Assembly: GCF_905147045.1 (NCBI RefSeq) | Contig: NC_065901.1 | Span: 1,798,001-1,862,000, forward strand | From: Nymphalis io | Taxonomy: Eukaryota; Arthropoda; Insecta; Lepidoptera; Nymphalidae | DNA: 64,000 nucleotides | Reading direction: 5' to 3' | In this document: positions 14,430-25,682 of the stretch, one piece after another | How the letters are laid out: every line of letters starts with the position of its first letter | Numbering within the stretch: position 1 is the first letter of the stretch | Program-made: the position numbers and the translations under genes | The notes under the pieces: generated by a model | The model's input: only the letters and a program-made list of their open reading frames with translations | Databases searched by the model: none | What the model was told of the DNA's origin: nothing

Positions 14430-14668
14430 ACTTAATCCTTAGAACCCGTTGACTGAGATCAACTTAATGTAATTTTGTTTAACGTAAAACTCTTATAGTA
14501 ATAAGGAACCAAAGAGCAAAGCAATCCCAAGAAATGCGAGCGTGAAGCAGACAGCTGGCTGTAATAATCTGCTAAATCCTTTCACCGAAGCCGACCCCGA
14601 ATATAAGAGATAAAGGCATGCGAATGACGATTTATTGGTTTATTTTACTTAGTATGTAGCATGGTTTT
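14430..14668 (+). repeat. Repeat G, inverted partner of 650-890
   Basis: Shares AATCCTTAGAAC, TGAGATCAACTTA, TTTTGTTTAACGTAAAACTC, CTGGCTGTAATA and TTATTGGTTTATTTTACTTA with the minus strand of 650-890. Both copies end near GTAGCATGGTTT. No coding content. Confidence 0.75.
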
Positions 14669-15288
14669 TTTTGTAAGCTTTATTATATAACTCGTCTCCA
14701 GCCGCGGCTTCACTCGCGTGTGAAAGGGGGACCAGAGGAGGTTTTAGATACTTTATGTAATTTTTGTACCCCTAAAAACGTGTATATTTCATGATAATTG
14801 GTTGAGAAGTTAAGACGTGACGCAACAAACAAACACATTTATTAATATTGGTAAAAATAAGGATTATTACGATGTTGCAAGGTAAAGATAGCCTTTTTTT
14901 CTGCTGCAGTGGAATAACCATCACACGCCTCCTTAAACACGATGTCTCATCTCTCTAGTTTTTATTTAATCAAGATGAATTTATATGTTATATGTTTATG
15001 TTTGTCCTCTATGCGTTCTTTCACCATCCGATTTTGATAAAACTTTTGTGAAATGTTCTTATTAGACATGCGAAAGTTCCAAGTCCAAAAGAACATATTT
15101 TCGTTTAAGTATTTGTTATTCAATATATACGTAATTATGTCGACCCGTCCATCCGTGTGAAGCGGGAACGTCTAGCTAGTATTTTATAAAAGAAAATTGT
15201 TCTTATAAAAAAAATGTAATACTCAAACTAAGTGTCCAATCTGTAAGAAATTACGATGTACCCACATTTATATGTATAAAATAAAGAG
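14669..15288. other. Non-coding DNA with repeat ends
   Basis: Holds a short repeat end of the type CAGCCGCGGCTTCACTCGCG (14700) and another near 15145-15180 (GTGTGAAGCGGGAACGTCTA). No gene. Confidence 0.4.
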
Positions 15289-15322
15289 TATAAAAGGGTC
15301 TCAAACGTTTTTCGAGATCAGT
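15289..15322 (+). promoter_or_regulatory. TATA box and arthropod initiator
   Basis: TATAAAA at 15289-15295 and TCAGT at 15318-15322 place the initiator A (15320) 31 bases from the first T of the TATA box, the canonical spacing. A CGAAGGCAAC stretch about 20 bases into the transcript resembles the motif ten element but is two bases off position. It could drive a host gene or be the promoter of an old retroelement LTR. Confidence 0.5.
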
Positions 15323-15626
15323 TTATCGTTACGCTGCCCGAAGGCAACTTAGTCGTGACATTCATAAAGTGTAATCGCGATTTAATTAAGGGCTAATAAT
15401 TGTGAAAGAAAACCGTGTTATAATTGTATTATGATTTAAGAGTGATTGATGTGTGAAGTGATTTAAAATAAAATTGTGTGATAGTAAATTGGTGTTTTAA
15501 AAATTATAATCTCCACCCTCGAAGAAATTATTTTACAAATAATAGCCAAGTTTATAACAACAGTTCAACAGACCGGACTCTGGTCCAACCTTTGAGGTCA
15601 ACACATACGGAACCCAAACTCAAAAG
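15320..15626 (+). other. Possible non-coding first exon
   Basis: From the initiator A to a strong splice donor CAAAAG/GTAAGT (GT at 15627). There is no long ORF and several short upstream ATGs, as in insect 5' UTRs. The matching downstream exon was not found; a very long intron leading to gene 1 is conceivable but unsupported. An internal AATAAA near 15468 also allows the reading that this is part of an LTR. Confidence 0.35.
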
Positions 15627-16155
15627 GTAAGTAAGCGATACAAATAAATAGCCTCATGAATAATGCCACCTCGTTTATAGCGAGGTGTTTTGCTTCCAGA
15701 CGTACATTTGCCGCAGACTTAAACTCTCATTCCCGTAATGGGAGATAGTTTATATAGTAGCTTTGTGGCCACAGAAATAGACGATGGTAACAAACAGTTA
15801 TATTACTCTCGTATTATATATACGAATGACATAGATAACATTCGTTAAAAAATACGAACTAAACATTTTTGAAATGACGCGATGACTAATATCAGATATA
15901 ATAGGCTACAACCCTTTTGTTATGGAACTTTAATATTGTTTATTTTATAGTTTCAGTTGCATATCTCGGCGCGTAATTGGACAGAATTGTCGTTTTCGAA
16001 ACGGATGTCTTAAAGAATATAATAGGTACACAAAAATTTTGCATGAGATAGGTCCCCCGAATATCTAAACTCAGTGACAGCATTACATGGTATATTTTTT
16101 TAGTTTTCATTTTTAAAAAGAATATTAATAATTGGGGGAAATGCATTTGTGTTGT
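15627..16155. other. Possible intron or intergenic DNA
   Basis: Follows the GTAAGT donor. An AG at TTGCTTCCAG (15691-15700) could be a weak acceptor but leads to no coding exon. Nothing else recognised. Confidence 0.3.
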
Positions 16156-16159
16156 CGCT

Positions 16160-16432
16160 CATTTGGCAGGCGGGTTGGTGACCGCAGTAGCTGGAAATCT
16201 TTCGCTGCTGCACGATATCAGAATTTGCATTTTCGGATTCCAGCATTTGTGTGGTTATACCGCCACGATTTCGGTCGCCAGAGCCTCGTTTGTTGATCAG
16301 CAGAATGCACCATGGGCAGGTGATGTTAACGGTAGGGGCCTAAGGTCACTGTCGACTGCGGGCTGCCCAAGATCGCGATGGTTGACGTTCTGTGGGGGAG
16401 ACTTTCGTCCAGCAGTGGACCGCGATAAGCTA
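16160..16432 (+). mobile_element. 3' end of a non-LTR element, copy 1
   Basis: Contains GTTGATCAGCAGAATGCACC, GACTGCGGGCTGCCCAAGAT and ends GACTTTCGTCCAGCAGTGGA followed by an A-rich tail, the usual 3' end of an RTE-like retrotransposon 3' UTR. The 122-codon frame across it is not a protein of known type. Confidence 0.6.
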
Positions 16433-16489
16433 AAAAAAATTATTAATAATTCCGGTAAAAAAAAATTGAGTGCTAGTATTCTTATTAAC

Positions 16490-16518
16490 CTACGCTTAAT
16501 TGTAGGAATTAAGCGTAG
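16490..16518. repeat. 12-bp perfect inverted repeat
   Basis: CTACGCTTAATT and its complement separated by GTAGG; a short hairpin, function unknown. Confidence 0.8.
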
Positions 16519-16904
16519 AGCTTGTCTTTAGAAAGACGACGGCAGTAGCCCAAGAGGTCAGGATCAAACCTAAAATTCTATGTTTAAAAAAATGGAAAAT
16601 TAAGGCTTCTTTCGCTTAATTGAAATGTCCCAATCCTTATCATACCCTTAAGAAAATATTAAATTTGAATGTTTTATATAGAAAAATAAACAAATAATAA
16701 TTTGAAAAATGAAATATAGTATAAAGTAGTGTAATATAGCGAGTATGGCGAATATTTATATGATCCTGGGTTTTAAAATATTAATTCTTAAAAAAATGTA
16801 TATAAATTAATACGCTATGGAATATCTGGACCTTCTGACAAAAGTATCTCTTTATACTTAGTAGAAGGACGAAACCTAGAATTGTACATTTTGTCTAATG
16901 TTGT

Positions 16905-17033
16905 AAGGTTGATCAGCAGGATGCACCATTCAGGTGAGGTTAACGGTAGGGAGCCTAAGGTCATTGTCGACTGCGGGCTGCCCAAGATCGGGATGGTTGA
17001 CATTCTGTGGGGGAGACTTTCGTCCAGCATTGC
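16905..17033 (+). mobile_element. 3' end of a non-LTR element, copy 2
   Basis: Diverged second copy of the 3' part of 16160-16432: GTTGATCAGCAGGATGCACC, GGCTGCCCAAGATCGGGATG, GACTTTCGTCCAGCA. 5'-truncated relative to copy 1. Confidence 0.7.
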
Positions 17034-18070
17034 TAATAAAAAACCATTTTTTCAGTTAATAAATAAAAAAAATATTATATAATCGAGATAAAGTCCTGAA
17101 TAAGTTGGGCCAGGCAGCGATTATTGCAGTTGCTCTTAATAAATTAATCTATTAATTTTACAACGCCATTCGGTATGGTTTAACTTTTTAAGCAAAATTT
17201 TGCAAAAATCAACAGCGAAAAATATTTTAGTACTAAATAAAAGTACACTTTCCAGTGGAGTACAGAAATCCCTCTTAGGAAGGGGTTTTAAAATAAGCTG
17301 ACAATATTCCGCTCGTAGTTATTGAAGCGGTTTTGCTCGAGGGTATGTTTAATCGAGCTAGCCTTTATAAAAGTATATTCTTTACTTATATTTTACTTTA
17401 TATAAGACGAAAAATAATTAATTGATTGAAATTAAGTTGCATCCGTCGTGATCGCGAATTCCGTGGTCATTTTGCATTTGTAGTAGTGCAACGTCAGCAG
17501 GTAAATAAATAAACAAATACTTTTTGTTTATTTTTTATTTTATAGGTAGGTATTTTATATATTGAAATGTAATTTTAATCATGATTTCTTCAACTCCAGA
17601 TATACCGTAGTCATCCTCATCTTTGCTTTCATCCGTGAAATCATAATGTTAATGATAGTTCGTTCTGCTATTGTATTTAAAGCCTTGTCTCTACCCGGAA
17701 ATTTATTTCTCTTCTTCAGCAGATGTCATTATAGTATTTATATTCATTGTTACATGTTTTTGCGACGTGATTTTTCACTTTTCCCGATATATTTTGTAAT
17801 ATAAATTATTAAGAAAAGAATAACAAACAAAATTACACTTCTATCGCTACTTATGCAGGAATTCGAGACACGTGGTGCTAGAACGAACTGGTTTATTTCG
17901 GTTTAGTCACTGTATTACACTACTACAAACGCAAAAACGTATCCAAGCCGATTTATCTGTACATCATTAATGTTACATTAAAATGGCGTGAAAAACAATG
18001 GAAAGTAAATAATCAATCTATAATAGCTATTAAATAAAAATCTTATTTACATTCCTATAAAAACGCCACC
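17034..18070. other. AT-rich DNA, no gene seen
   Basis: No coding similarity or repeat recognised. Confidence 0.45.
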
Positions 18071-18105
18071 CACCGGGTCCTATCTGGTGTAGATAGGACC
18101 CGGTG
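18071..18105. repeat. GC-rich perfect hairpin, 15-bp arms
   Basis: CACCGGGTCCTATCT pairs exactly with AGATAGGACCCGGTG around a GGTGT loop. Followed by a short repeat end (AATTGGTCCAGCCGTTAAGT). Confidence 0.9.
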
Positions 18106-18316
18106 TCTCCAGGGTCTCGACACACTCAAATACAGATAAAAACATTTATCGAAATTGGTCCAGCCGTTAAGTAGTTTGATTCGGTGAGATACACACGTAC
18201 ATATGAATTATAGAAGTCCTTATTTAAAGTTAAGAAACAAAAAAACAGTTAAATACCTTTTTCTCCTGTGTTTATCAATTGTTTTCTTTTTTGTTTGGAA
18301 TTCATTGATGAACTAG

Positions 18317-18612
18317 CCGAGATGGCCCAGTGGTTAGAATGCGTGAATCTTGACCGATTATCGTTGGTTCGAACTCGGACAAGCACCACTGAATTTTCAT
18401 GTGCTTAATTTATGTTTATAATTTATCTCGTGCTTGACGGTGAAGGAAAACATCGTGAGGAAGCCTACATGTGTTTAATTTCACTGAAATTCTGCCACAC
18501 GTGTTTTCCACCAGCCCGCATTAGAGCAGCATGGTGGAATAAGCTCCAAACCTTTTCCTCAAAAAAGGAGAGGAGATATTAGCCCAGTAGTAGGACATTC
18601 ACAGGCTGTTAC
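18317..18612 (+). repeat. tRNA-derived SINE family B
   Basis: Near full length: GATGGCCCAGTGGTTAGAAT (A box), GGTTCGAACTC (B box), CATCGTGAGGAAGCC, TGGAATAAGCTCC, TAGCCCAGTAGTAGGACATT, ending CAGGCTGTTACT. Confidence 0.9.
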
Positions 18613-18979
18613 TACTTACTATTGGTAAGCTTTAGTGTTACCAGTAATAAAAATCAAACTTTCACATTATAAAATAATAGAAAAATTCAAATAAAAGCAA
18701 CATAATACTAAACTACAAATAAAAGACGCTCGGATTCTTGTATTCCTTTATACGAAATTATGAACCGAAAACAAAGTATGAACAAGATAAATTAAAAAAA
18801 AACTTTCACGAGCACATTTATTTTCGCCATTTTATACACTTAAGCCAACAAAGTCCATAAACGTTTAGGTAAAAAGAAAGATGCTAATTTGATCAGCATA
18901 AAATCTACAGATAACGTACCATCTAAGAAATAAATAAAGTTGGATATGGTATAACCAAGGACACTTTAGTTTACTTGGT

Positions 18980-19110
18980 GGTAGGTATTTGTGCAAGCCC
19001 GTCTGGATAAGTACCACCCAATCATTATTGTTTCTTACATCGTCAATGTCTATGGGCAGTGGTGACCACTCAACCTTAGGTGGCTTACTTACCGCCTACC
19101 AATAAAATAA
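18980..19110 (+). repeat. SINE-like family A, diverged partial copy
   Basis: CGTCTGGATAAGTACCACCC and CAATGTCTATGGGC...GGTGACCACT match family A but the middle is deleted; ends in an A-rich stretch. Confidence 0.6.
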
Positions 19111-19504
19111 AAAATTCCAAGTTATTTACTGGCCTGACCTGGGAGTTGATTCCTTTGAACTAGCTACAAAATATAAAGACGTCACTAGATATATAAAATA
19201 ACTCAATTCGGCTATCAAATATTTATTTATTTATTTAAATGCAGGCAAACAGTATAATAAATTAATGAACACAACACATACAAAAAATAAATAAAGTTTT
19301 CAATTATATATATATTATAAATTAAAAGAGCAAAAAAAGTACACATTGATAAAGTCTTTTAAAATACAATAAATAATAATTTAAAAAAAAAACATGTCGG
19401 TATATAATAATTCTTAAATTTAATTATGGAAACGACAAACAATTATTAAATAATGAAATTAGTTTGATTACAATTCACGAATTATATATATATATATACT
19501 TTTA

Positions 19505-20295
19505 GGAATCAAGATGGAAATAGGTTTTTTAAAGAGATAAATCAAAACAACTATACAACAATAAAGTAAACGTATAATATAAACTCGGAGTTCTGAACAA
19601 GGTGCGGCGCTTTTTCACGCCACAACAACTGTGCCTGCTATACAAAACACAGGTACGGTCTTGCGTGGAATATTGCTCGCACCTTTGGGATGGCTCCGCT
19701 AAATACCTAATGGAGGCCTTGGACCGGTTGCAGCGACGTGCAGTACGCATTATTGGCGATGTAAAGGTCACAAACACCCTTGAACCTTTACAATTGCGTC
19801 GCGAGATAGCAGCACTGAGCGCTTTCTATCGACTGTATCACGGCGAGTGCTCTGAGGAATTATTCTCTCTAATTCCTGCTTCCCCCTTCCTTCTTAAGTC
19901 CACGCGAGCTGGTTCTCGATGTCACCGCCTAACTGTGACATCAATTCCATCGCGAACAAAGAATTTGGCAACTCCTTTCTTTGTCGCACTTCCAAAAAAT
20001 GGAATTCCTTACCAGCTCACGTGTTCCCCTCCTCTTAAAACCCGGGTTCCTTCAAACGAGGTGTGAAGAGGCATCTTGCGGGCCGGCAAGGTGAAGGCGG
20101 CTAGTGCAGAACATTTTTCCCGTCTGTACTGGCCGTCGTCGCGTTTGGACTCTACTACCACTTACCATCAGGTGGAGTAGAGTCATTTGCCCTCCCGGCG
20201 AATATAAAAAAAAAAAATATATCGAGACGTACAATTAAGACACAAAAATAGAACAAAGGAATCAAGACTGAGCAACTTTAGGATTATTTATGAGT
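19505..20295. repeat. Repeat H split by a LINE insertion
   Basis: The flanks 19505-19580 and 20215-20295 together match the uninterrupted sequence at 36148-36298 (GGAAATAGG, ACTATACAACAATAAAGTAA, ACACAAAAATAGAACAAAGG). The LINE at 19581-20214 lies between them, so 36148-36298 shows the pre-insertion state. Confidence 0.8.
19581..20214 (+). mobile_element. Jockey-type LINE, 5'-truncated 3' end
   Basis: Encodes the end of a reverse transcriptase (RRFFTPQQLCLLYKTQVRSC, DRLQRRAVRIIGDVK). Compared with 30805-32308 and 23880-24180, one A is missing near 19961, shifting the frame. Ends CCCGGCGAATATAAAA with a poly(A) run. The apparent start at 19602 is a GTG inside the element. Confidence 0.9.
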
Positions 20296-21683
20296 TATCC
20301 GCTACAACCGAGAGTCCAAGCAGAAGTGTGGTAACGCCAGCCTGACCGGCCACGACGAGGCCACGCCCCTTCGGAAGTTATTCCTAATACAAGATATATA
20401 CACTACAATTACTACAATTTACTAATTATAGCATTTCTTATTTCTTTATTTATAGAAGTATGTAGAAGTATTGATAGTATTTCCAAAACGTAAGATGCTC
20501 TTAGGATAGTAAGCTGTAAGGTATTTCAATGAACGGTAATGTTGTTCAATGCCATTCTGTTTTACTACAGGTGAATCCCCCGCCATATTAAAATGTAAAT
20601 CACATGGATTTAATTTCAGGCTCGGATAGACTAAGGGTCCGAATTGTAAAAAAAATCGCAAGCAATTAGACAGTGGATAGAAAGCAAAGACAGCTAGGAT
20701 TAACAATATAAAATGTAATACAAAAACAAAATACACACAAAGATATTGTACCGAATATTTTATATTTTTAATCCAAAATACTCGTTTTAACAACTAAAAT
20801 CATATTTACGAGACATTTTAATGTTGTATTTAGAAGCCATTCACGCACAAAAACATATACATACTTCTAAAATCTCGTAACTTATTGGCTAGCTTATCCA
20901 GTCCATTGAATAAGGTTTAGGTTTTCCTAATACGCGGCAGCCGCACGGCTAACGAGTCGACTGTGTTACATTGCCTCAGAATGCATGAAGCTGTGAGTAG
21001 AGCATCTTATCTCCAATCGTGTCGTATCAATAATTTAAGTCATCTCAATGATTACAAATATTAGGTAGCGTGTACACGTACAGTGTTCACGTATTATATT
21101 TTATGATATGATTATATAATGGTATGATTTATTTGTAAGATATTTTTCGGCGTACAAAGATTAAAATGTTTGAACAAGTTCTCTCATCATTAAATGAAAA
21201 CTCAAACTTGCTTTGCGAAGTCACTAAGTTGCTTTGGTTTCATGAGTTTAAGTCTGAATTGAAAACTACGAATGGTTAGTTTAAAACTTTAACTTTATCT
21301 GTTTTATAGAAACTGTAATATTCGGTTTATTCCTCCGTAATTATAGACTTTCATATTTAAACTTCATTCTCAATATTATCTGTGGCAAATTAACTTGAAG
21401 AATAACTTAAAAACTTAAATAAAAATAGCAGTCAAACGTTACTATGAAGACTTTGACAACGAAGCATATTTGAAATTGGTGCGTTTGTACAGAGGGCTGG
21501 GCAGGAGTCATTCGATTTGAATGGTAAGCGATTTCAATTGTCATTTTTTTGTTTATCTTTCATCACGTAACATATTTTACACGTCGTTAATTAAATTTTT
21601 ATGCATTTTATTTGCTTACAAAGTATTTCTGTATATTTAAATGGGATCGAAGTACAAGTATCAATTAAGTATTTATAAATGTT
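20296..21683. other. AT-rich DNA, no gene seen
   Basis: No supported feature. The minus frame at 20446-20793 is hydrophobic, without homology signs or splice context. Confidence 0.4.
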
Positions 21684-21967
21684 TCTTTTTTTTTTATAGA
21701 ATAGGAATGTGGACGAGCATATGGGCCACCTGATGGTAAGTGGTCACCAAACGCCCTTAGACATTGGCATTCTAAGAAATGTCAACCATCGCTTATAGCC
21801 AATGCGCCACCAACCTTGGGAACTAAGATTTTATGTCCCTTGTGCCTGTAATTACACTGGCTCACTCACCCTTCAAACCGGAACACAACAATATCAAGTA
21901 TTGCTGTTTTGCGGTAGAATATCTGATGAGTGGGTGGTACCTACCCAGACGAGCTTGCACAAAGCCA
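21684..21967 (-). repeat. SINE-like family A, full-length young copy
   Basis: The minus strand reads from GCTCGTCTGGGTAGGTACC to CACTTACCATCAGGTGGCCC and TTCTATAAAAAA, ending in poly(A). Very similar to copies at 33791, 36470, 46148 and 60571 (the young subgroup with CTAAGGGCGTTTGGTGACC). Confidence 0.92.
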
Positions 21968-22711
21968 ATGAGGTAAATAAAGGTAAATAAACTCCATTTA
22001 ATTACTAAGAGCTTTCCAAGTTGTTTGTTACTAGATTAAATATATTACATTATACTTTAAACAATAAATGATACATTGACAAAATAAAACAAACAGTTCT
22101 TCATTACAATGTCGAAATGTGTAGAACAAAAACCGTTAGATTATTATTTAAATAAAACATAATCTAGAATATAATGTAAAATGATAACACAATATAATAT
22201 TTATAACATAATGACGTAAACATTAAAAATATTATATAAATTACATACATATATAATTAAACGAATACATAGAGCAAGAGCCCTTGAACGCCAGAACTTC
22301 TATATTTTATAATTAGCTGAATATTGCACAGTACTTACTCTCAACACAGGTAGGAACGATGTTTATCGTTACCTTAGCAGGTATTTGGTTCCAAAGCGCT
22401 GAGATTCGCTTATAACTAATGAATGAATCAATTTCCAGTTACTTGAGATGTTAATATAATAATACAAATATCTATTTTCTTGTTATATACAGATAGTAAT
22501 AATAAATATTGTCCACTAGTGTCCGCACGCGGCTGTATCCGTATATGGGGGGGCATGTGTTAGATACCCTATGTCTACCCCTGACAATGTATAGAAAAGG
22601 ACATAGGGATGAAAGCATAACAAAAAACAAACCGACATTTGCATATATAAAATTAGTTAGGATTGACATTTTAAAATTTAACATAGTTAAGCAAAAATAA
22701 AATGTCCTACT
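21968..22711. other. AT-rich DNA, no gene seen
   Basis: Nothing recognised; paired antiparallel short frames at 22472-22700 are chance openings. Confidence 0.4.
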
Positions 22712-22890
22712 GCTAGACTAATACCATCTCCCCTATTGAGAGTAAAGTTTTTGTAGCATATTTCACCACGCTACACCAATGGGGGATACACATATGGCAG
22801 AATTTCACCTGACTCATATTCAATGTTCCTCACGATGTTGTCCTTGACACAGAACACGAGGTGAATTATAAACACAAATAAGGCTCGTGA
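22712..22890 (-). repeat. SINE family B, diverged
   Basis: In complement shows GGCAGAATTTCAC..., CTCACGATGTTGTCCTTGAC and GAGGTGAATTATAAACACAA, family B landmarks; ends are decayed. Confidence 0.7.
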
Positions 22891-23715
22891 AAAATCGGCA
22901 GCGTAGTGGAGTCAGCTCCAAAACTTCTTCTCACAAAGGAGGTCTTCAAACTAATAACGGCAAAATAACGGTTGTCTTCAAATGAATTTAAAGTACAATA
23001 TATTATATAACATGACAGAATGTTGAACCGCTTTACAATAAAAGATTTCAAGACTTCGAAAATTTTGTGTAGGCCCTTATGACATCACTTTGCTTATTAC
23101 TTTGAAGATTAATATCAATTTTACCCTCAAGATATTAAAAAGTGTAGACCAGATTATATTGAATCCTAAATGTCAATGCCTGAGCCTTTACAATTATTTA
23201 TTTTAATTATAATTATGTATTTTAAAATAATAGTACAATGCATTCAAGTAAATTATAATTTAATAAGATTTAGTTCTGAAAGCGTTAATAATTCCACACT
23301 CCATGGTTACGTAACGTGGTTGAACTATCAATAATAATTTCATATCCAAATTTTGTTACATATATTTTGAAAAGATTAACAAATGAAATTGAACCATAAT
23401 CCACTGTGTTAATGTTCCAAATCGATCATGATAAGACTGGAGTTATTACTACCGCTTAAGGCGCGGATTAATTTACAAGAGAACCCTCAACACGACTGAT
23501 TTATGCGCCACTTGCAACTGATGTGATATTGTGAAACTGTGTATCAACGCGGCTCTACTAAAATGAAACTTAGATTGTATTGTTTGAAAATGTTTAGGTT
23601 TTATTTGATTTAAATCTAGTGAAATAATTATAGCTATTAAACTAGTATTTGTATTTTTCTTCTTATAAAACAATGTTAAGATCTTTAAAAAACGAAACAG
23701 ACATCCACCGATCCG
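22891..23715. other. AT-rich DNA, no gene seen
   Basis: No supported feature. Confidence 0.4.
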
Positions 23716-23815
23716 CATTGTAGCAGCATGGTGAACTAAGCTCCAAGCTTTCTCATAAAGAGAAGATAAGGTCTAAGACCAGAAATAGAATATTAACTGA
23801 CCGTTACTATTTTAA
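23716..23815 (+). repeat. SINE family B, 3' fragment
   Basis: AGCAGCATGGTGAACTAAGC, CTCCAAGCTTTCTC and a decayed AGGTCTAAGACCAG match the 3' third of family B. Confidence 0.6.
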
Positions 23816-23879
23816 ATAGTAATATATATGTATAAATGAAGACACGCCTTTTTAGTAATAACCTCATTGAATTATTCTC

Positions 23880-24180
23880 ATGAATTGGAATTATTCTCTC
23901 TAATTCCTGCTTCCCCCTTCCTTCTTAAGTCCACGCGAGCTGGTTCTCGATGTCACCGCCTAACTGTGACATCAATTCCATCGCGAACAAAGAAATTTGG
24001 CAACTCCTTTCTTTGTCGCACTTCCAAAAAATGGAATTCCTTACCAGCTCACGTATTCCCCTCCTCTTACAACCCGGGTTCCTTCAAACGAGGCGTGAAG
24101 AGGCATCTTGCGGGCCGGCAAGGCGATGGCGGCTAGTGCAGAACGTTTTTCCCGTCTGTACTGGCCGTCGTCGCGTTTGG
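23880..24180 (+). mobile_element. Jockey-type LINE fragment
   Basis: Matches the C-terminal coding part of the element (LFSLIPASPFLLKSTRAG, PAHVFPSSYNPGSFKRGVK) and is cut at both ends: it begins mid-domain and stops at GTCGTCGCGTTTGG before the 3' UTR and poly(A). Confidence 0.88.
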
Positions 24181-24285
24181 TAAATGCGCGTAAATTGTAA
24201 ATGACATCTTAGTACGGTCGTAGCTCACATTGAGAATGACTACTTACCGTCAATCTAACCACCCGTCTGCCTTTACTCCTATACT

Positions 24286-24557
24286 GGTGGTAGAGCTTTC
24301 TCGTCTGGGTAGGTACCACCCACTCATCAGATATTCTACCGCAAAATAGCAGTACTTGGTATTGTTGTGTTCCGGTTTGAAAGGTGAGTGAGACAGTGTT
24401 ATTACAGGCACAAGGGACATAACATCTTAGTTCCCAAGGTTGGTGACGCATTGGTGATGTAACCAATGGTTAACATTTCTTACAATGCCAATGTCTACGG
24501 CGTTGGTGACCATTTACCATCAGGTGGCCCATATGCTCGCCCGCCTTCCTTTTCTAT
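24286..24557 (+). repeat. SINE-like family A, older subgroup
   Basis: ACTGGTGGTAGAGCTTT head, GGTAGGTACCACCCACTCAT, TTCCCAAGGTTGGTGACGCA, CCATCAGGTGGCCCATATGC, then TTCTATAAAAAA. Confidence 0.92.
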
Positions 24558-24716
24558 AAAAAATATATACATATATAAAATTAAAAAAGTCATAAAATTA
24601 AATTTATACATTAAAATTATTATAGGACGGCTGTATAGTTTCCAAATAAAGAATAAATGATAAGCTGTTACAAGCCGATATTATCTGCATGGTCTGTATG
24701 TGACAACTTTAAAAAC

Positions 24717-24776
24717 ACTAAAGTAAAAAGTAAAGTATCCCACCCAGCGGTGGGATACTTTACTTTTTACTTTAGT
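24717..24776. repeat. Perfect 60-bp hairpin, 28-bp arms
   Basis: Arms 24717-24744 and 24749-24776 are exact reverse complements around a CAGC loop; arm ends are ACTAAAG and CTTTAGT. No known family recognised; it could be a tiny foldback element. Confidence 0.95.
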
Positions 24777-25099
24777 AACGAAGGTTTAGAACTTACTACT
24801 ACGGCAATGCAAGTTGGTATATTAAGAACATTGAGTCAACAAAATTAATTTTAAAAGGTCAGACAATAATCTTAGAATCCAAGATTTGGGAAAGATTTTA
24901 GAAATATCTTTTAAAAGCTGACATTTGTAGTTCAGTGTCAACTTATCGCTGTGTTAAATTCCTGGCGTAAAATCTCCAATTTGCTGAGTACCCACAAAAT
25001 GCTCAACATGATTAATTTTAGTAAAGAATTAAAACAATTCATATTGTTTATTATTATGTTATGTATTATCTGTTCCTAAATATATATTTTTGTGAAGAT

Positions 25100-25372
25100 A
25101 ACGTCGAAAATGTTAAGTAATGATAATGTTGACGTGACCGGCCATATACGCAAACACACGTGCATTCTCTATTCCCTCACTTTCATAATTCGATGGAATG
25201 GCAAATCCAAAGCATCTGAAAAGAGTTTAAACAAAAATCCAAAAGGTTTTACGTTCTTTTCGAGGCACGAGAGTATTAAAATCCAATACACAGTTACTGG
25301 CCCTACTCTTGAACCCAGAGCGTCGTAACTTGCCTTCTAAACTAGCTGCTAGACCAACAAGTCAATATATCT
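25100..25372 (-). repeat. tRNA-derived SINE family C, old copy
   Basis: CTCTATTCCCTCACTTTCAT, CGATGGAATGGCAA and CGAGGCACGAGAGT match family C in complement; the tRNA-like head near 25310-25372 is decayed. Confidence 0.7.
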
Positions 25373-25457
25373 GATTAATTAATTAAAATCATAATAACTG
25401 TATACCACATTATAAACGTGCACCAGTAATGTAGTATAAAAAACCGTGATATTCAGT

Positions 25458-25682
25458 AGTAGACCAGATCTTAACCAATGATTTCAAGTTCAAACCCTGT
25501 CAAGCTCCACTGAATTGTCACGTGCTTACTTTGTGATTACATAGCGTGCTCAGCGGTAAAGGAAAACATCGTGAGGAAACCTGCATGTGGTGGATAAAAA
25601 TCTGCCACCTGTATCCCGTAGTGGAGTAAGCTCCAAGCCTTCTTTTCAAAAAGCCCTAGCCCAGAAGCGGCACATATATAGA
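25458..25682 (+). repeat. SINE family B, diverged
   Basis: CAAGCTCCACTGAATTGTCA, AAAACATCGTGAGGAAACC, TGGAGTAAGCTCCAAGCC and AGCCCAGAAG are family B landmarks; the 5' head is decayed. Confidence 0.75.

Noticed and set aside
16163..16531. 122-codon protein gene
   Set aside because: The frame crosses the 3' end of a retroelement with a second diverged copy at 16905-17033 whose frame is not conserved.
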